Positions 35,237-46,208 of a stretch of DNA of 64,000 nt are shown here, in pieces. The notes below the pieces were generated by a model. It did not search any database. It saw nothing but the letters and a program-made list of their open reading frames with translations, and was not told the origin of the DNA. The translations under genes were made by a program, and so were the position numbers. Every line of letters starts with the position of its first letter. Within the stretch, counting starts at the first letter, position 1. Origin of the DNA: Gaeumannomyces sp. JS-464 (taxonomy: Eukaryota; Ascomycota; Sordariomycetes; Magnaporthales; Magnaporthaceae); contig NGZR01000001.1 in the NCBI GenBank assembly GCA_002197995.1, positions 10,602,001-10,666,000 on the forward strand. The letters are read 5' to 3'.

Positions 35237-38193
35237 AAGGATATATCCCCGCACTCCCCTTTTTTGCGAATGGCACTTACCTGCCCCACTTTTGGCTTGT
35301 GCACCGCTTGTGTTTTCCGATGTCGCAACCCTGCAATTTTGGCAGGGAATTTCCATTTTTCGCCATTTCTAGTCCATTGGCAATCGGTTTCCGTGCACAA
35401 CAAAACGAGCACCAATAAGAGCGCTATAAACGAGGTTGTTATCCTTTTAAGCGACGGCGACTCGTCGGATCTCTTTGCAGGCGAGGCCCAGCCCTTTTTG
35501 CAGGCCTTTCCGCACGCGACCTTCCCGATCCTTTTGTAAACGACCCTCCCGATCCCTTTGTAAACGACCCTCCCGATCCCTTTGCAAGCGAGGCACTCGA
35601 TCCTTTGCAAGCGAAGCACCCGATCCCTTTGCAAGCGAGGCAACCCGATCCTTTTGCAAACGAGGCTATGGGCCCGGCGCTTTAGGACGGCCGTCCTTGG
35701 ACCTTAAAGCCTACTGCAGTACTTTTAGCCTTTTACCTTACCCAATAAAAGGTTAAAAAGGCCCTCGACGAGTATTTAAGCTTTTAAAGCGTTAAGTTAA
35801 CTACCAAACGCACTATTAAGGACGATAAGGGCGCTAAAAAAATCTATTACGCCTGCCGCTTACGGCAGCGCAACCGACCCTTTTAAAACCTTCGCAAAAA
35901 ATCCCGCACTTCCCAAATCGCCTGTTGCCTTTACGAGATAGTTGTTTAAAGGCTCGCGGCTAACGGAAGCGCCTGGAACGCCCGTATAATTAACTTTAGC
36001 CATGTAAAGCACCCTCCGCACTAAACAAAGGCCTACGAAGCTAGCTTTTTAGCCGCCCGCCTTAGCAAAAGCTAAGCGAGGCTTTTTAAGTCTCTTTTCC
36101 GCGACCTAACGATCCGTACCCGGGCGATTTTCGACATTATATCTTAACGATACCCCGACCTCCTTTGGTGACTTTTAGCCTTGTATTGGTAGCGGGCGAT
36201 TTACTGGAAGAAACGCGTGGGAAGATACCACCCAACAGCCGCTTTTTTACGGTTTTTCGACGATTTTAAAGTAGTGTTTAGGGACTTTACGCCTCGAGAT
36301 TTCCTCCAGCAAGGGCCAAAAGGGACTGCTAGATTTTGCAGCGCCGCTTAGGTATACGAGGCTATCGTTTCGCCCTTCCGGGCCGGCCCTCGTTGCTTTT
36401 AGATCGACGTTACTTACAAGACGAACAAGCACCAAATGCACCTATTTTCGGCGGTAATCGTTACTAACGAACGCATAACGTTGCCGGTCTTTTAGGCGCT
36501 TATTGCGAACGAAACGGAGGAAACGTTTACTTGGGCATTCCGAACTTTTAGCGCTTTTTTTTTGCAAGCCAAAATCCCGGTACCAAAAGTTATTATATCC
36601 GACGGGGATAATCGCTTTCGCAGCGCCGCCGAAACCGTGTTTCCTTTTTGCAAGCTTTAATTATACGTTTACCATATTAATTCCGACGTAACCCTTTATA
36701 TTAAAAAGAAATGGAGCAAAATTGCGGCTGTAAAAGCGACGGAAAAGGTCGGAGGCGATACTTCCGATACGGATACTTTTAAAAGGTTAAAAGTAAGCAC
36801 GGAGTTCCCGGCAAAAGGTCGGGCCGAGCCTCGCGACGAGGCTGATTAAAAAAACCTCCGGCACCTAACCGACAATTACCGGATCGTTAAAACGATGAAA
36901 AACCTCGACAGGTATTAACCTTTCCTTCGCGACGTTCCCCATAACCGGACCGGCTTTTTTGCCCTTTAAAAGCACGTCGTTTATACAGCAACTCGCGAAA
37001 CCCATAAGCAGGCCTGGGGGCGCTTTTAGGGCGAGTTTTACGAGCAAAAGTCCTTATTAAACTACTTCCAACAATCCTTTTGGCCAACGAGGCGGCAATG
37101 GGCTTGTTCTTATACTAAATATAACCCTAATTACGGGTTTATTAGCACGGCGCCCTCGGAATCGAACCACGGCTCGCTTAAAACGTACGGGTTATTTGCG
37201 AAATTAACGCTGCAACAATTCGAAAAGGCTACTTCCTAACAAACCCTGCACCGGATTGCTGCTTTTAAAGGCTGTAAACAGGCCTCCGGGGCCAAAATCC
37301 GGTGGGAATATACCGGCCGCACCTGGGCAGGGCGGTTACCTTTGCAAGCTTCCTTTTGGTGCTTTAATACCCTCGAGCAAATACGGAATAGAACGTTAGC
37401 GACGTTCCTTTCCCGGCGGCATCCCGAAGGCCTAGCCCTACCTTTTTGCACGGGCGCCACGCGTAAACAGTACGGCCTGCCGTGCGCCCACGAGCTTTTA
37501 GATTTACATGAAGCCTAACGCGAGAATCCCAACTTTCCGGGCTTGTAATTAACTTTTATGCACCCGTTTTGGCTGCGGGAAGGTCGCCGGGACGCGGAGG
37601 ATCCTTTCCTTCGGGCCCTAAATCCAATAGGCACGAAAAAAAGGCGTCCTTTAGGGCAGGGACCTTTTAACGAAACCCCAAAACGGCTGGCAACAGGGCC
37701 TCGTTGCAGCACCCGCACCGGTATCCGTGCAAATGCCAAACGGGATTACTTTTAATATAAACAGGGCCCCTCTTTGCAAAAAAAGGACTCGGCCGACGAG
37801 GTTTAAGTGGTAAAGTTAGGCATTCCTTTGCTTTTAACGCCGGCCAGGGAGGTTTTTGCAGCGCCGCGAGCGGCTGCGCCGTTTCCAAGGGAGTTTATTG
37901 ATCCTTTTGCGAGTCCCTAGGCCATTTTGTAACCCTAGATAGGCGGTTTTAACGCCGTGCCTTTGCACTTTTCCTATGCAATTTGGCGGTTTAACACCGG
38001 GTTTTTAATAATTTACTGCTTTTTTGCACTTGGCGATAACTTTAATTTAATGCCTCCCTTTTATTTGCTTTTATCCGTGCATTAAAGCCCGTGTTCGTTT
38101 GTATGGGTGCGCTATGGAAAAAAACATGCCGGCTAATATCGGGGTAGGGGTAAGTGCCATTAGCAAAAAAGGGGAGTGCGGGGATATAGCCTT
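35237..38193 (+). mobile_element. Mutator-like element (MULE) with inverted repeats and 8-bp target duplication
   Basis: The 2,957-bp element begins AAGGATATATCCCCGCACTC. Its other end is the inverse complement with few differences over about 40 bp, reaching the TAAGTGCCATT/AATGGCACTTA block. TTTTCTAT flanks both sides (35229-35236 and 38194-38201), a target-site duplication of the size usual for MULEs. The empty site is preserved in the paralogous repeat at about 32366. The interior is RIP-damaged. Confidence 0.88.
35800..37518 (+). pseudogene. MULE transposase relic with SWIM zinc finger
   Basis: The reading shows AYEASFLAARLS, HPTAAFLRFF, then the catalytic MULE block IDVTYKTNKHQMHLFSAV and LIANETEETFTWAF. 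In another frame VIISDGDNRFRSA gives the second Asp (DGD). The C-terminal half includes YGLPCAHELL with a preceding CTG, the SWIM-type CxC...CxH finger of MULE transposases, and stops at 37516-37518. Premature TAA/TAG codons lie where Gln or Trp is expected. It is inactive. Confidence 0.78.
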
Positions 38194-38885
38194 TTTTCTA
38201 TAGCGCACCTACACAAACGAACATAGGCTTTAATGCAGGCAGGGGCTTAATTAACAGGAGGGAAGGAAATAGAAGTTATCGCCACGAGCAATTTATTAAT
38301 AAACGATTAAAAACGCGGTGTTAAACCGCTAAATTACATAGTAAAAGTGCAGGGGCACGGCGTTAAAGCCGTTTATTTAAGGCTATAAAAAGGCCTAGGG
38401 ACTCGCAAAGGGATTAAAAAACTCGTTAAAAGCCGGCGTAAGCGCTAAAAAGGGCGTGGAACCTTCCCGGCCAGCTTTAAAAGCAGGGCGGCCGGCGTTA
38501 AAAGCAAAGGAGTGCCGAAAGTAAAGATTGGATCTTCGTTAGCCTCGTCGGCCTCGTTACGTGCATTTAAAGAGGCGCCCAATTCGCGTTAGGAATAATC
38601 CCGCCTTGCGCTGGCCCGTATACCCGTGCGGGCGCGGGTGCGAGGCCCTGCCGCCGGCGCCTCGTTGCTAAAAGGGCCGGTCTTTCGAAGCCGGCCCTTT
38701 TTAACCCCAACCGGCTTTGTAACCCGCAATAAATGATCTTCCGCGAGGCGGTTGCCCGCGTGTAGCTAAAAGCTATCGACGGCGGCGATTTGCAAGCTAG
38801 GCGTTTGCGGATCGCGTTGCTAAGCTTTATGCAGCGCAATAAGCTCGTAAGGACAAGGCAGGCCGTCCTAGTGCGTTAAAAGGTC
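38194..38885 (+). repeat. direct repeat, copy B (right of the MULE)
   Basis: The same order of blocks as copy A from the target-site duplication onward. Its left end continues at 35205-35236 on the other side of the MULE, showing that the element split this copy. Confidence 0.8.
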
Positions 38886-38905
38886 CGGGGCTTAATCGAA
38901 AGCTT

Positions 38906-38979
38906 TAATAGCTTCGCCGGGAATCGAACCCGTAGCCTCGCCAGCGCTGGAATCGTCGCTAAAAATGATAATAGCTTCG
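38906..38979 (-). other. tRNA-like sequence between 11-bp direct repeats
   Basis: TAATAGCTTCG at 38906-38916 and again at 38969-38979 bracket a segment with ACGGGTTCGATTCCCGG on the minus strand (tRNA T-arm/B-box). The repeats could be a SINE target duplication or the edges of a tRNA-derived unit. It is not foldable as a full tRNA. Confidence 0.35.
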
Positions 38980-39024
38980 TTTTTGTTTATCACGGTGGTT
39001 GTTATTGTTATGCGGGGAAATTGA

Positions 39025-39393
39025 TTGCTAATGGGCCAAAATGCGCGAAAATTAAATTCCTTGCAAAATTGCGGTGTTCCGACACCGGAAAACACAAGGG
39101 CCGCAAAGGCCAAAAGTGGGTCGGGGTGGGTGCGAAAGCAAAAAAGGTGGGTGGCCGGGAAGAGCCTTTTAAAAAAAGACGACGACGACGACAATGACGA
39201 AAACGCTGTTACTTTAGCTAAATATCGCGCTGTTTTTCATCGTGCCCACTACCAACTAAAAAGGAATAATAAAATATTGGCGGAACTTTTTGAAAAACCC
39301 AAAACAAGGCGAAAAAGGGAAGCACTAAAAGCAGGTTTAATAGTAGCAAATTTTTTGTTTTTTAACCCCGGCCTGTTTTTTAACTCTAAATAA
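39025..39393 (+). other. open frame of unknown origin inside the RIP block
   Basis: A 122-codon frame with an acidic KKDDDDDNDENAV stretch and a charged tail ending in a hydrophobic segment. It overlaps repeat-like LINE-end sequence at its start. I recognise no family and consider it a remnant. Confidence 0.2.
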
Positions 39394-41769
39394 GCTTATT
39401 TCTCGATGCGAAAATAACGTCCCGGGGAGCCCTATGCCCGTTTATATATATTTGGGCCTGCTTTTCGGTAGGTTCCCATCCAGGCGCTTAGGGGAACGTC
39501 GTTTTATAAAAAACAAAAGGCATAAACGCTTAAAATAAAAGCTATTTCCAAAAATAACAATAACCCGTGCAAAGTCCTAATCGAGGGTAAAAACAAGCCT
39601 AAATAGCTTTACTTTCCAATGGATCCAAAAGGCTTTTAAAACCGGCTGTAGGCTTATTTAAAAGCTAAAAGCTAAAGATTTTCGTAATATATAAAAGGAA
39701 GCCTTTGGCAGGTTAAATATAAGCACAGCAAAAGCCAATTCGGCTTATCTTTACTACTTACAACTACTTTTATTACCTCCCTAACCTTACTGTTAGCCTT
39801 ATGCCTCGCCAACTGTCCTACCGTTTCCGGCGCCGGCGTTAGGGACGCGAAAATCGCGGCTTATTTTTACCCCCCTCGTCCTCCCCGGCTTTTAACAAAA
39901 ACGAGGGAAGTTTGCAAACTTCGCAGGTTTTGTTAGGAATACCGGTAGCCTCGTTATAAGGCTTAGGGCTAACAAAGCCGGAAACGTATTTTCCGCTTTT
40001 TCGGCACCCTCCACGGTCCCCTCCTTTGCCCAATCTTCGCAAACGGCCCGGGGAACCTCCGTAAAGCCCTTTTAAGCTTCCCAAAAGGCCGGCAAACGAT
40101 GCGACTAAACGAGGGATTAGCTTTTAACCTTTTTCGAATTTTTTACAGAGTTTAGCCGGTAAGGGAAAATAAATCCAGCGATCGCTTTTTGGCTTAACAA
40201 AGTTTTTAAAACGGCCGTAAAAGCCTTATCGAATCGTTAGCCTTTTATCCGGTGGTTAAAAAAGGCTAAAAACAAATACCATAATTTTAAAGCGCAATAT
40301 AAAAATTGGGTAAATTTTAGGAAAAGGTTAAGGGTTACCGTTAATCCGGTAACGGGACTGTATTTCGCTAACGAGCATATTTAGCAAGCGTTTTTCGCGA
40401 TGCGTTTTGGCGCTCGTTAGCTGCGCAAAAAGGCTTTTTACCAGCCGGAACTTTAACAAACCGCTTTTGCAAAAAACTGGGCGACGGGGGAACAAATCGC
40501 CACGGCCGCCTAACGTTTAACGGCCGCGAAAAGCAACGACGGAAAAGGCCGCGGCAAACGTATTTTTAGTAAAACTGGGCGCTTTACGGTAGCGGAAGCC
40601 CAACTGCATATCGGGAACCGCCTTTTTAAAGCTGCGCAAACTTTAGCGAAGGCCGGATTAGGGTTTAACTAAAAGTTAACCTTTTTAAGCGCGAGGTTTT
40701 CCCTGGCCGGCCGGACGCTTTTTAAGCACTGGTTAAAGCACAAACCTTGGATTTAAACCGCTAAAAACCTCCAAAAAGCGCCGTAAAACGGCTTATCGGG
40801 CCGGATTAAGCGGCAATTAATCCGGACTTTTAAAACCGACGAATCGATGGCTTATTAATGGCTAACCGACCTGGAAAACAGAGATTTAATAATTAATTTG
40901 GTATAAAACGATGCGACAAAGGTATAAATATAATCGAAGCGGTTCGAATAAAAGTATTTTTATCGTCGGGCGGCCTAATTTAGTAAAGTTATTAAAAAAT
41001 ATTGTTATTAGTTTTGCTTTTAAGTATTAAGGAAAGTCGGTACGGGGATTAGCATTAGGCAGGTTATTATATGCACTACTACTCGCTTTTAAATAAATAA
41101 AAATAACGTTAATCGCGACGCGGGTTACGGCATTTAATTGGCTTTAAAAAGGCGATTAAAATGCATTAAGTCCCGATTTAAACAAACATTAAAATTATCG
41201 TAAAAAAAGGGACGGAAATTGGCTGGCAAAGCTTAACAAGTGCCACTTTTTTATTATGCCCCATTTAAACCCGGTTAATATTTCGGCTAACCTATTACCA
41301 CCGCATTTATTACCCAAATAAATAACGTTTGCGCAAATCCGAAAAACCTTTTAATTTAATCGCCGGCTTTCCTTTTAATTTTTGGCCGTTTACTTTGAAA
41401 AAAGCACTTTTCAACTCGTTTCGACAAGGGCAATCGAATGGTTTTACTCCCGTATAAAACTAAGCATTTTTCGCTACGCTAAATTTGCCACCGTTGCATA
41501 AAAGCCCCCGTTATACCGCTTTTTTTAAGTTAACCTTTTTTTTAAACCAATGCTTTAATTAGCAAGCTGTAACCTCCTTTTAACTTCCCTTAACGAGGCG
41601 ATTTTAACGCAGGTTACGGCGTTTTTTTACAAGCTTTATAGGCCTAGTAATCGTTTTATAATTTGTTAACTATCGAAGCTCGGTATTGGATTTAAAACGC
41701 TTACGTTATCCCGATTTGCCGCTTTCGCTTTACACTTTTTTTTTAAACTTAAGCCTTTTTAAGTGCATT

Positions 41770-42800
41770 TTCTCCGCTAATTTTAGCTTGTTCGAGGCTA
41801 AAATTAAATGCTAAAAATGCCTTCGATTTGCTTTTTAAAATGAAATTATGCAAGCCTATAACGGCCAATACGATATTAACTTGTAAACGCAAACGGAAGC
41901 CGGAAAGTGTGCTTTTAATAATTTTTTAGCGGCTTTTAAAATCGCCGAAAAACCTTTTAATAATAACACGCATTTTTGCATAATGCAAGTTAAAAAACTC
42001 CTCCGGGGTTTCCGGCCGGGCAAGGCTTTATTTTTAAAGGTGGTATTTCGTCGCGTTGTAAAAGGTAATTACCCCGGTGCTTATGAAAAAGCCGGCATCC
42101 TTAAGGTAAAAAAACCCCGAAGGATTCGAAATCCGGCTTATTAGGCTTCTCGGAGTAATTTGGAATTGTGCATTAAGCTTTCGGCGCCGGCTATAACGAA
42201 AAGGAACCGCCCGCCGTGATTTACGGCCGCCAGGACGTTTTGTGCAGTAAGCCCTTTCCAACTCCTCCATGCAACTCCCGCGTTAGCGTTAACTTTGGCG
42301 TTAATTAGGGTCCCGTCGACGGCTTTTAAGCAGCTAGCAAAGGCTTCCCGGACCTTTTAACGCTTGCAATCGGGCCAAAAAACGTTAAAAACCTCCGGCA
42401 ACGTTACAAACGCGACGTGGAGGCTTAGCATGGCCTAAAGTACCTCGTGAAAATGGCGGGAGGTTAACTCCGCACTGCGGCCAAAAAAATGCGCGGAAAC
42501 TCGGAAAAAGACACCTTGCCCACAAATTAGCAGGAAAAAAGCCACTTTCTCGGCCAAAAAAAACCTTTTTGGTACTTGTAAGCCTTATATTCGTGTTTAG
42601 CCAATCGCAAAGGCCCCGGAAAGTACTTTGGTCGACTCGAAAAAGCTTTCGAAAGGCTACGGCGGCAACGGGTTTTTGCCAGTATTGGAAAAGGGTATTA
42701 CCGGAAAAAATCGTTGTATGCACGGTTCGTAAGCTTCCGCCGAGGCCCCGGAACGATCCGGTAATGCAGGTGCTTACGATGGCTTACATATAAAAAAGCA
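41770..42800 (-). pseudogene. PIF/Harbinger transposase relic
   Basis: On the minus strand: FRVDQSTFRGLCDWL (N-terminal helical domain), LKAVDGTLINAKV (first DDE Asp, compare GAVDGTHI), WRSWKGLTAQNVLAA, GGRFLFVIAGAES and HNSKLL (compare AHDSRVL). Then come DAGFSLSTGVITFYN and YHLK (second Asp region), and FNLHYAKMRVIIKRFFGDFK (helix with the final acidic residue, here not clear). The order is that of PIF/Harbinger nucleases. Frame changes and stops disable it. Terminal repeats were not identified. Confidence 0.75.
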
Positions 42801-43057
42801 GGATTTAACGGTCCCTCCGCCGGCGTAGGGCGTTTAAAGTAGGCACGGTAATAGCCATTGGATAAAGCAAAAAAAAGGCGAATTGAACGGTATTTATGGT
42901 GATTTTAACGGGCAAAAATTGCGTGCAAAATCAGCGAATTAAATTGGTGCACTTTACTAAACTTAACCCGGATCCCCTCCCTCTTTTCTACCGGCAGGCC
43001 GGCCGGCTTTAACCCTTTTTGATTAAGGGTAACACGTGGCTTACAAGGCTTTTATCG

Positions 43058-43230
43058 CCGCGACTCGTTGGCCTGGTCAAAATGGTACTTTTGGCGGGTT
43101 TGGAGCTATATTTATTAGGCTTTTACAAAGGCCAGAGAGCCCCTGGCGCAGATCCGCAACCCGATAAACAAGCGGTTTTTAAAATAGTATGGAAAAAACA
43201 AAAACCGCCCTTACCACCAAACCTGCCCTA
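43058..43230 (+). repeat. AAA gene 5' region, second copy of the 30.9-kb segment
   Basis: The matching partner of 30895-31048. It includes the predicted ATG of the AAA ATPase and its immediate upstream DNA, so gene and repeat overlap. Confidence 0.6.
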
Positions 43231-45638
43231 AATCTCGACACTACCGGCACAAGCTACACTTTGGACGACACACAAGCAACAAGCAACATTCCAGGAGCCA
43301 TGGAGCTACCCGCCCAGGAAATTGAACAGGAGATTTAAACCTTGCAGCAGTTGCAAAAAAAGCTCTTTTCCACGACATGGAAAGTTCTCCACAAGATACA
43401 AAAGGAAGAGACTACGTTTCTGATGGAGCCCTCGTGGGTTGGTGGTAACCAAAATGGGATGCGGCTTAAAGGAAACTCTCCTATCGCCGACGAGTCCGCG
43501 TTTCTTCGGCAAAGGCCCGAGGTAGCTTTCGTGGTTTACAAGTACTACAACAGTCACCATCAGGCCAAAGAGATACGAGATGCCAAAGATGCCGGCACGG
43601 TACTGCCAAAGCCAGCTCCTTATGCGGAATCGATCGTGGTAGTGTCCGAGCCACTAGCTACCGCCTTGGATATCTTTCTAAGCAGACAAGCATCTTTCAA
43701 AACCGACTTTCCAGTTTGGAATCCGAAAGCTCCAATCACCTCGCCATTCCTCTTCTGGTACTATTACCGCTCGTGTCCCACGCTCGAAGCGATGGAGGAG
43801 CCGCATAAAAGTCAGATGAGCTTGCTTGCCAACTGGATCAATCTCAACTACGACCAAGTCTACGCCGATGCCGAAACGCTATTCGCCCAGGGACTTGTCT
43901 CCGAGCCTACAATGGCATTTTTCATGAAGCCAGGAGAGGTCGTGGTCTCCAAGCGAAATCAGGCAATTCTAGGGCATATTGTTGTGTCTTGGTCTGCTGT
44001 GGAGTGCTCCCACTCGAAGACGACAGCGACTTGGAAGGCATCAGCCTGGTCATACGAGTTTGATAGTTGCTTCCACAAGATCCAGACCGATCTACTCGTG
44101 ACTCCCGCGTTTGATGAAAGCCACCAATTCGTTGAAATTACCCAGCTCGAGGTGCTGCCACTGCGACTGGCAAGCAGCGAGTTCCGCGCCAAATTGGAAC
44201 GGCGTGGGCAGATCATGTGGGAATGCCGATACAGCAAGCTCGTCGCATATGAAAACGACGGCGAGAGTGATGTCTTTGGGGTAAGTGCGCGAGTACGCGC
44301 TCATTTCCTGAAGGGATAATGGAATGGTTTAACTAACACTGGCATGCAGAGAGGTGAAAGATACATGGTCGACTTGAAAACCTACAAGCAGCTGCATTCA
44401 GAGTCAGGCAAATTAAAGCACAACCAATCCTCTTACCCAAAGTCCGACCGAAAAGCGATGTCAGCCACTGTCATGGAGGCGACTGAACCTCCCAAAGGCC
44501 CAGAGCGGCTGGTGTTCCCTAGCACCGTCACCGGATACAACCTTCGACGGAAGACTTGGCGTACGCTACACACCGATCAATATCACCCTAGGATGATAAT
44601 CAGCTAATGTGCGGCTCTTATACTGAGGATCTCGTGGTTGACCGGATACACAGCGTGTCCTGGAATAAAGAGGCTTTCAAGCACCTTGTGATCGACCAGG
44701 ATGCCAAGGATTTAATCGAGGCGCTCATCGTGACCAAGCTCGAGACAGGCCAGGGCACGGATCTAATCCAAGGAAAAGGCAACGGCTTGATCATGCTGCT
44801 TCATGGTGGACCTGGTACCGGAAAGACATTCACCGCCGAGAGCGTGGCCGAGTTCGCCGAGAAGCCCCTGTTCCGTGTGACCTGCGGAGACATTGGAACA
44901 GAGCCCGAAAAAGTCGAGAAGTACTTGGAGTCGGTGCTGCATCTCGGGAAAATCTGGGGCTGCGTTGTGCTCCTTGATGAGGCCGATGTCTTTCTCGAGC
45001 AACGCACCCTGACAGATCTTCAGCGCAATGCTCTTGTTTCAGTATTTCTCCGCGTCTTGGAGTACTACGAGGGGATCCTGATCCTTACTTCCAATCGGGT
45101 ATGTTCTTGCTCACCCTTCTGGCCTACCAGCTCGCTGGCCTCAGCTAACGCCACTCATGCACTACAGGTGGGAACATTTGACGAGGCTTTCAAGTCCCGT
45201 ATCCAGCTCTCGCTGCACTACGAGCCCCTGAACAAGACTCAGCGCCACAAGATCTGGAAGAACTTCTTCCAGCGCCTCAAGCAGCTCGAGAGCGCCACCA
45301 GCATGCAATGCAAAGGGAAAGAACCCGCTGATGGGGCCCTCGAGCCACTCGGGGAGTCTAGGAAGCGCAAGCGGTCGGTGGACAATGACAGCACGGGCAT
45401 CGACTTTGACGACATCGACTGCTTTTTGAGTGAGTTGGCCGAAAAACAGATGAACGGAAGGCAGATCCGCAATGCCATCACAACGGCCCGGCAGCTAGCA
45501 CGATTCAAAAAGACGAAGATGTCTTCTACCCATCTAAGGAACGTTATCAAGGTGTCCAAAAAGTTTGACGATTATTTGGAAAAGGTCCAGAATGGCCACA
45601 CGGATGACCAGATCGCGAGGGAAGATGGGATTCGCTAA
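43189..45638 (+). CDS. DUF7025-type AAA ATPase at the RIP boundary
   Basis: From ATG 43189 the frame is open except for TAA at 43336, where relatives suggest Gln (CAA), a RIP-type change. The long N-terminal half (FVVYKYYN, WYYYRSCPTLEAM, YVDLKTY-like block) is the DUF7025 region. The C-terminal half is the ATPase: Walker A GGPGTGKTFTAESV, Walker B VVLLDEADVFLEQR, sensor 1 LILTSNR and arginine-finger region FDEAFKSRIQLSL. Introns are 44281-44349 and 45099-45167 (69 nt each, good branch sites), and a third near 44561-44627 whose join is one base out of frame. The C-terminus is charged and helical with a KRKRS nuclear-signal-like patch. Cellular role is unknown in this common fungal family. If translation begins at a later ATG (43423) the N-terminus is shortened. 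Confidence 0.78.
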
Positions 45639-46208
45639 AGGCCGGCTAGCAGGGAATCGGTTTTTGTCGTATATTTTTCCTGTCTTTTTCCTGTCTTTTT
45701 CCGGTTCTTTTTTCCTTTTTTTTTTCTTTTTCTTTTTCTTTTTCCTTTTCTTTTTCCCTTTTCTTTTTCCTTTTCTTTTTCCTTTTCTTTTTCCTTTTCT
45801 TTTTCCTTTTCTTTTTCCTTTTCTTTTCCTTTTCTTTTTCCTTTTCTTTTTCCTTTTCTTTTTCCTTTTCTTTTTCCTTTTCTTTTTCCTTTTTTCCTTC
45901 TCTTTTTTTTTTTTCTCCTTGCGCGTCATGGAGTATTTCCAGCCAGTTGTGGAAAAAGATTTACGCGTATCAGGCGGAGGATCCAGATTTTGCAGTGCTC
46001 GATGACAAGGGCTATGAAGGCGGCTACGTGTCGAGGAAGAAGGGCGACAAGCGGGTTGGCAGGCTCGGGGCTGAAATGCACGTCAAAAAAAAAAGGACGA
46101 CTCGAGCTGACTCTCTGTAGGCGGGTGGATAAACTATCTTGGGACGCTTCAAAACTGTCAACTCCTAGCAAGATCTGCCAACGAACTCAGGGGTAATCAG
46201 ATAGAAAT
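45639..46208. other. intergenic with purine/pyrimidine tract
   Basis: Contains the C/T tract (see repeat) and a short open segment at 45948-46120. In another frame that segment reads IYAYQAEDPDFAVLDDKGYE and GGYVSRKKGDKRVG, which looks protein-like but matches no family I know. It may be a remnant exon. Confidence 0.35.
45680..45917 (+). repeat. CTTTTC/CTTTTTC pyrimidine microsatellite
   Basis: About 240 nt of almost pure C/T built of CTTTTTCCTTTT units. It gives spurious Phe-rich (plus) and Lys-rich (minus) open frames. Homopurine-homopyrimidine mirror tracts can form triplex DNA. Confidence 0.92.

Larger units (their letters stand above)
30185..43188. repeat. RIP-affected transposon graveyard
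   Basis: About 13 kb without an intact gene. By eye TpA (TTA, TAA, TAG) is greatly raised, CpA/TpG is low and CpG persists, unlike both flanks. Recognisable protein blocks are studded with TAA/TAG where Gln or Trp codons are expected. These are the marks of CpA-to-TpA RIP. Contents identified separately are LINE, two MULE copies, Harbinger, direct repeats and a hairpin. The stretches 30185-30750, 33070-33290, 34450-34860 and 39400-41600 contain no block I can assign. Confidence 0.82.

Noticed and set aside
32341..38885. LTR retrotransposon with 730-bp long terminal repeats
   Set aside because: Between the direct repeats lie MULE copies with their own ends; no gag, protease, reverse transcriptase or integrase block was seen.
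45534..45929. Lys/Arg-rich minus-strand frame and Phe-rich plus-strand frame
   Set aside because: Both are translations of the C/T tract.
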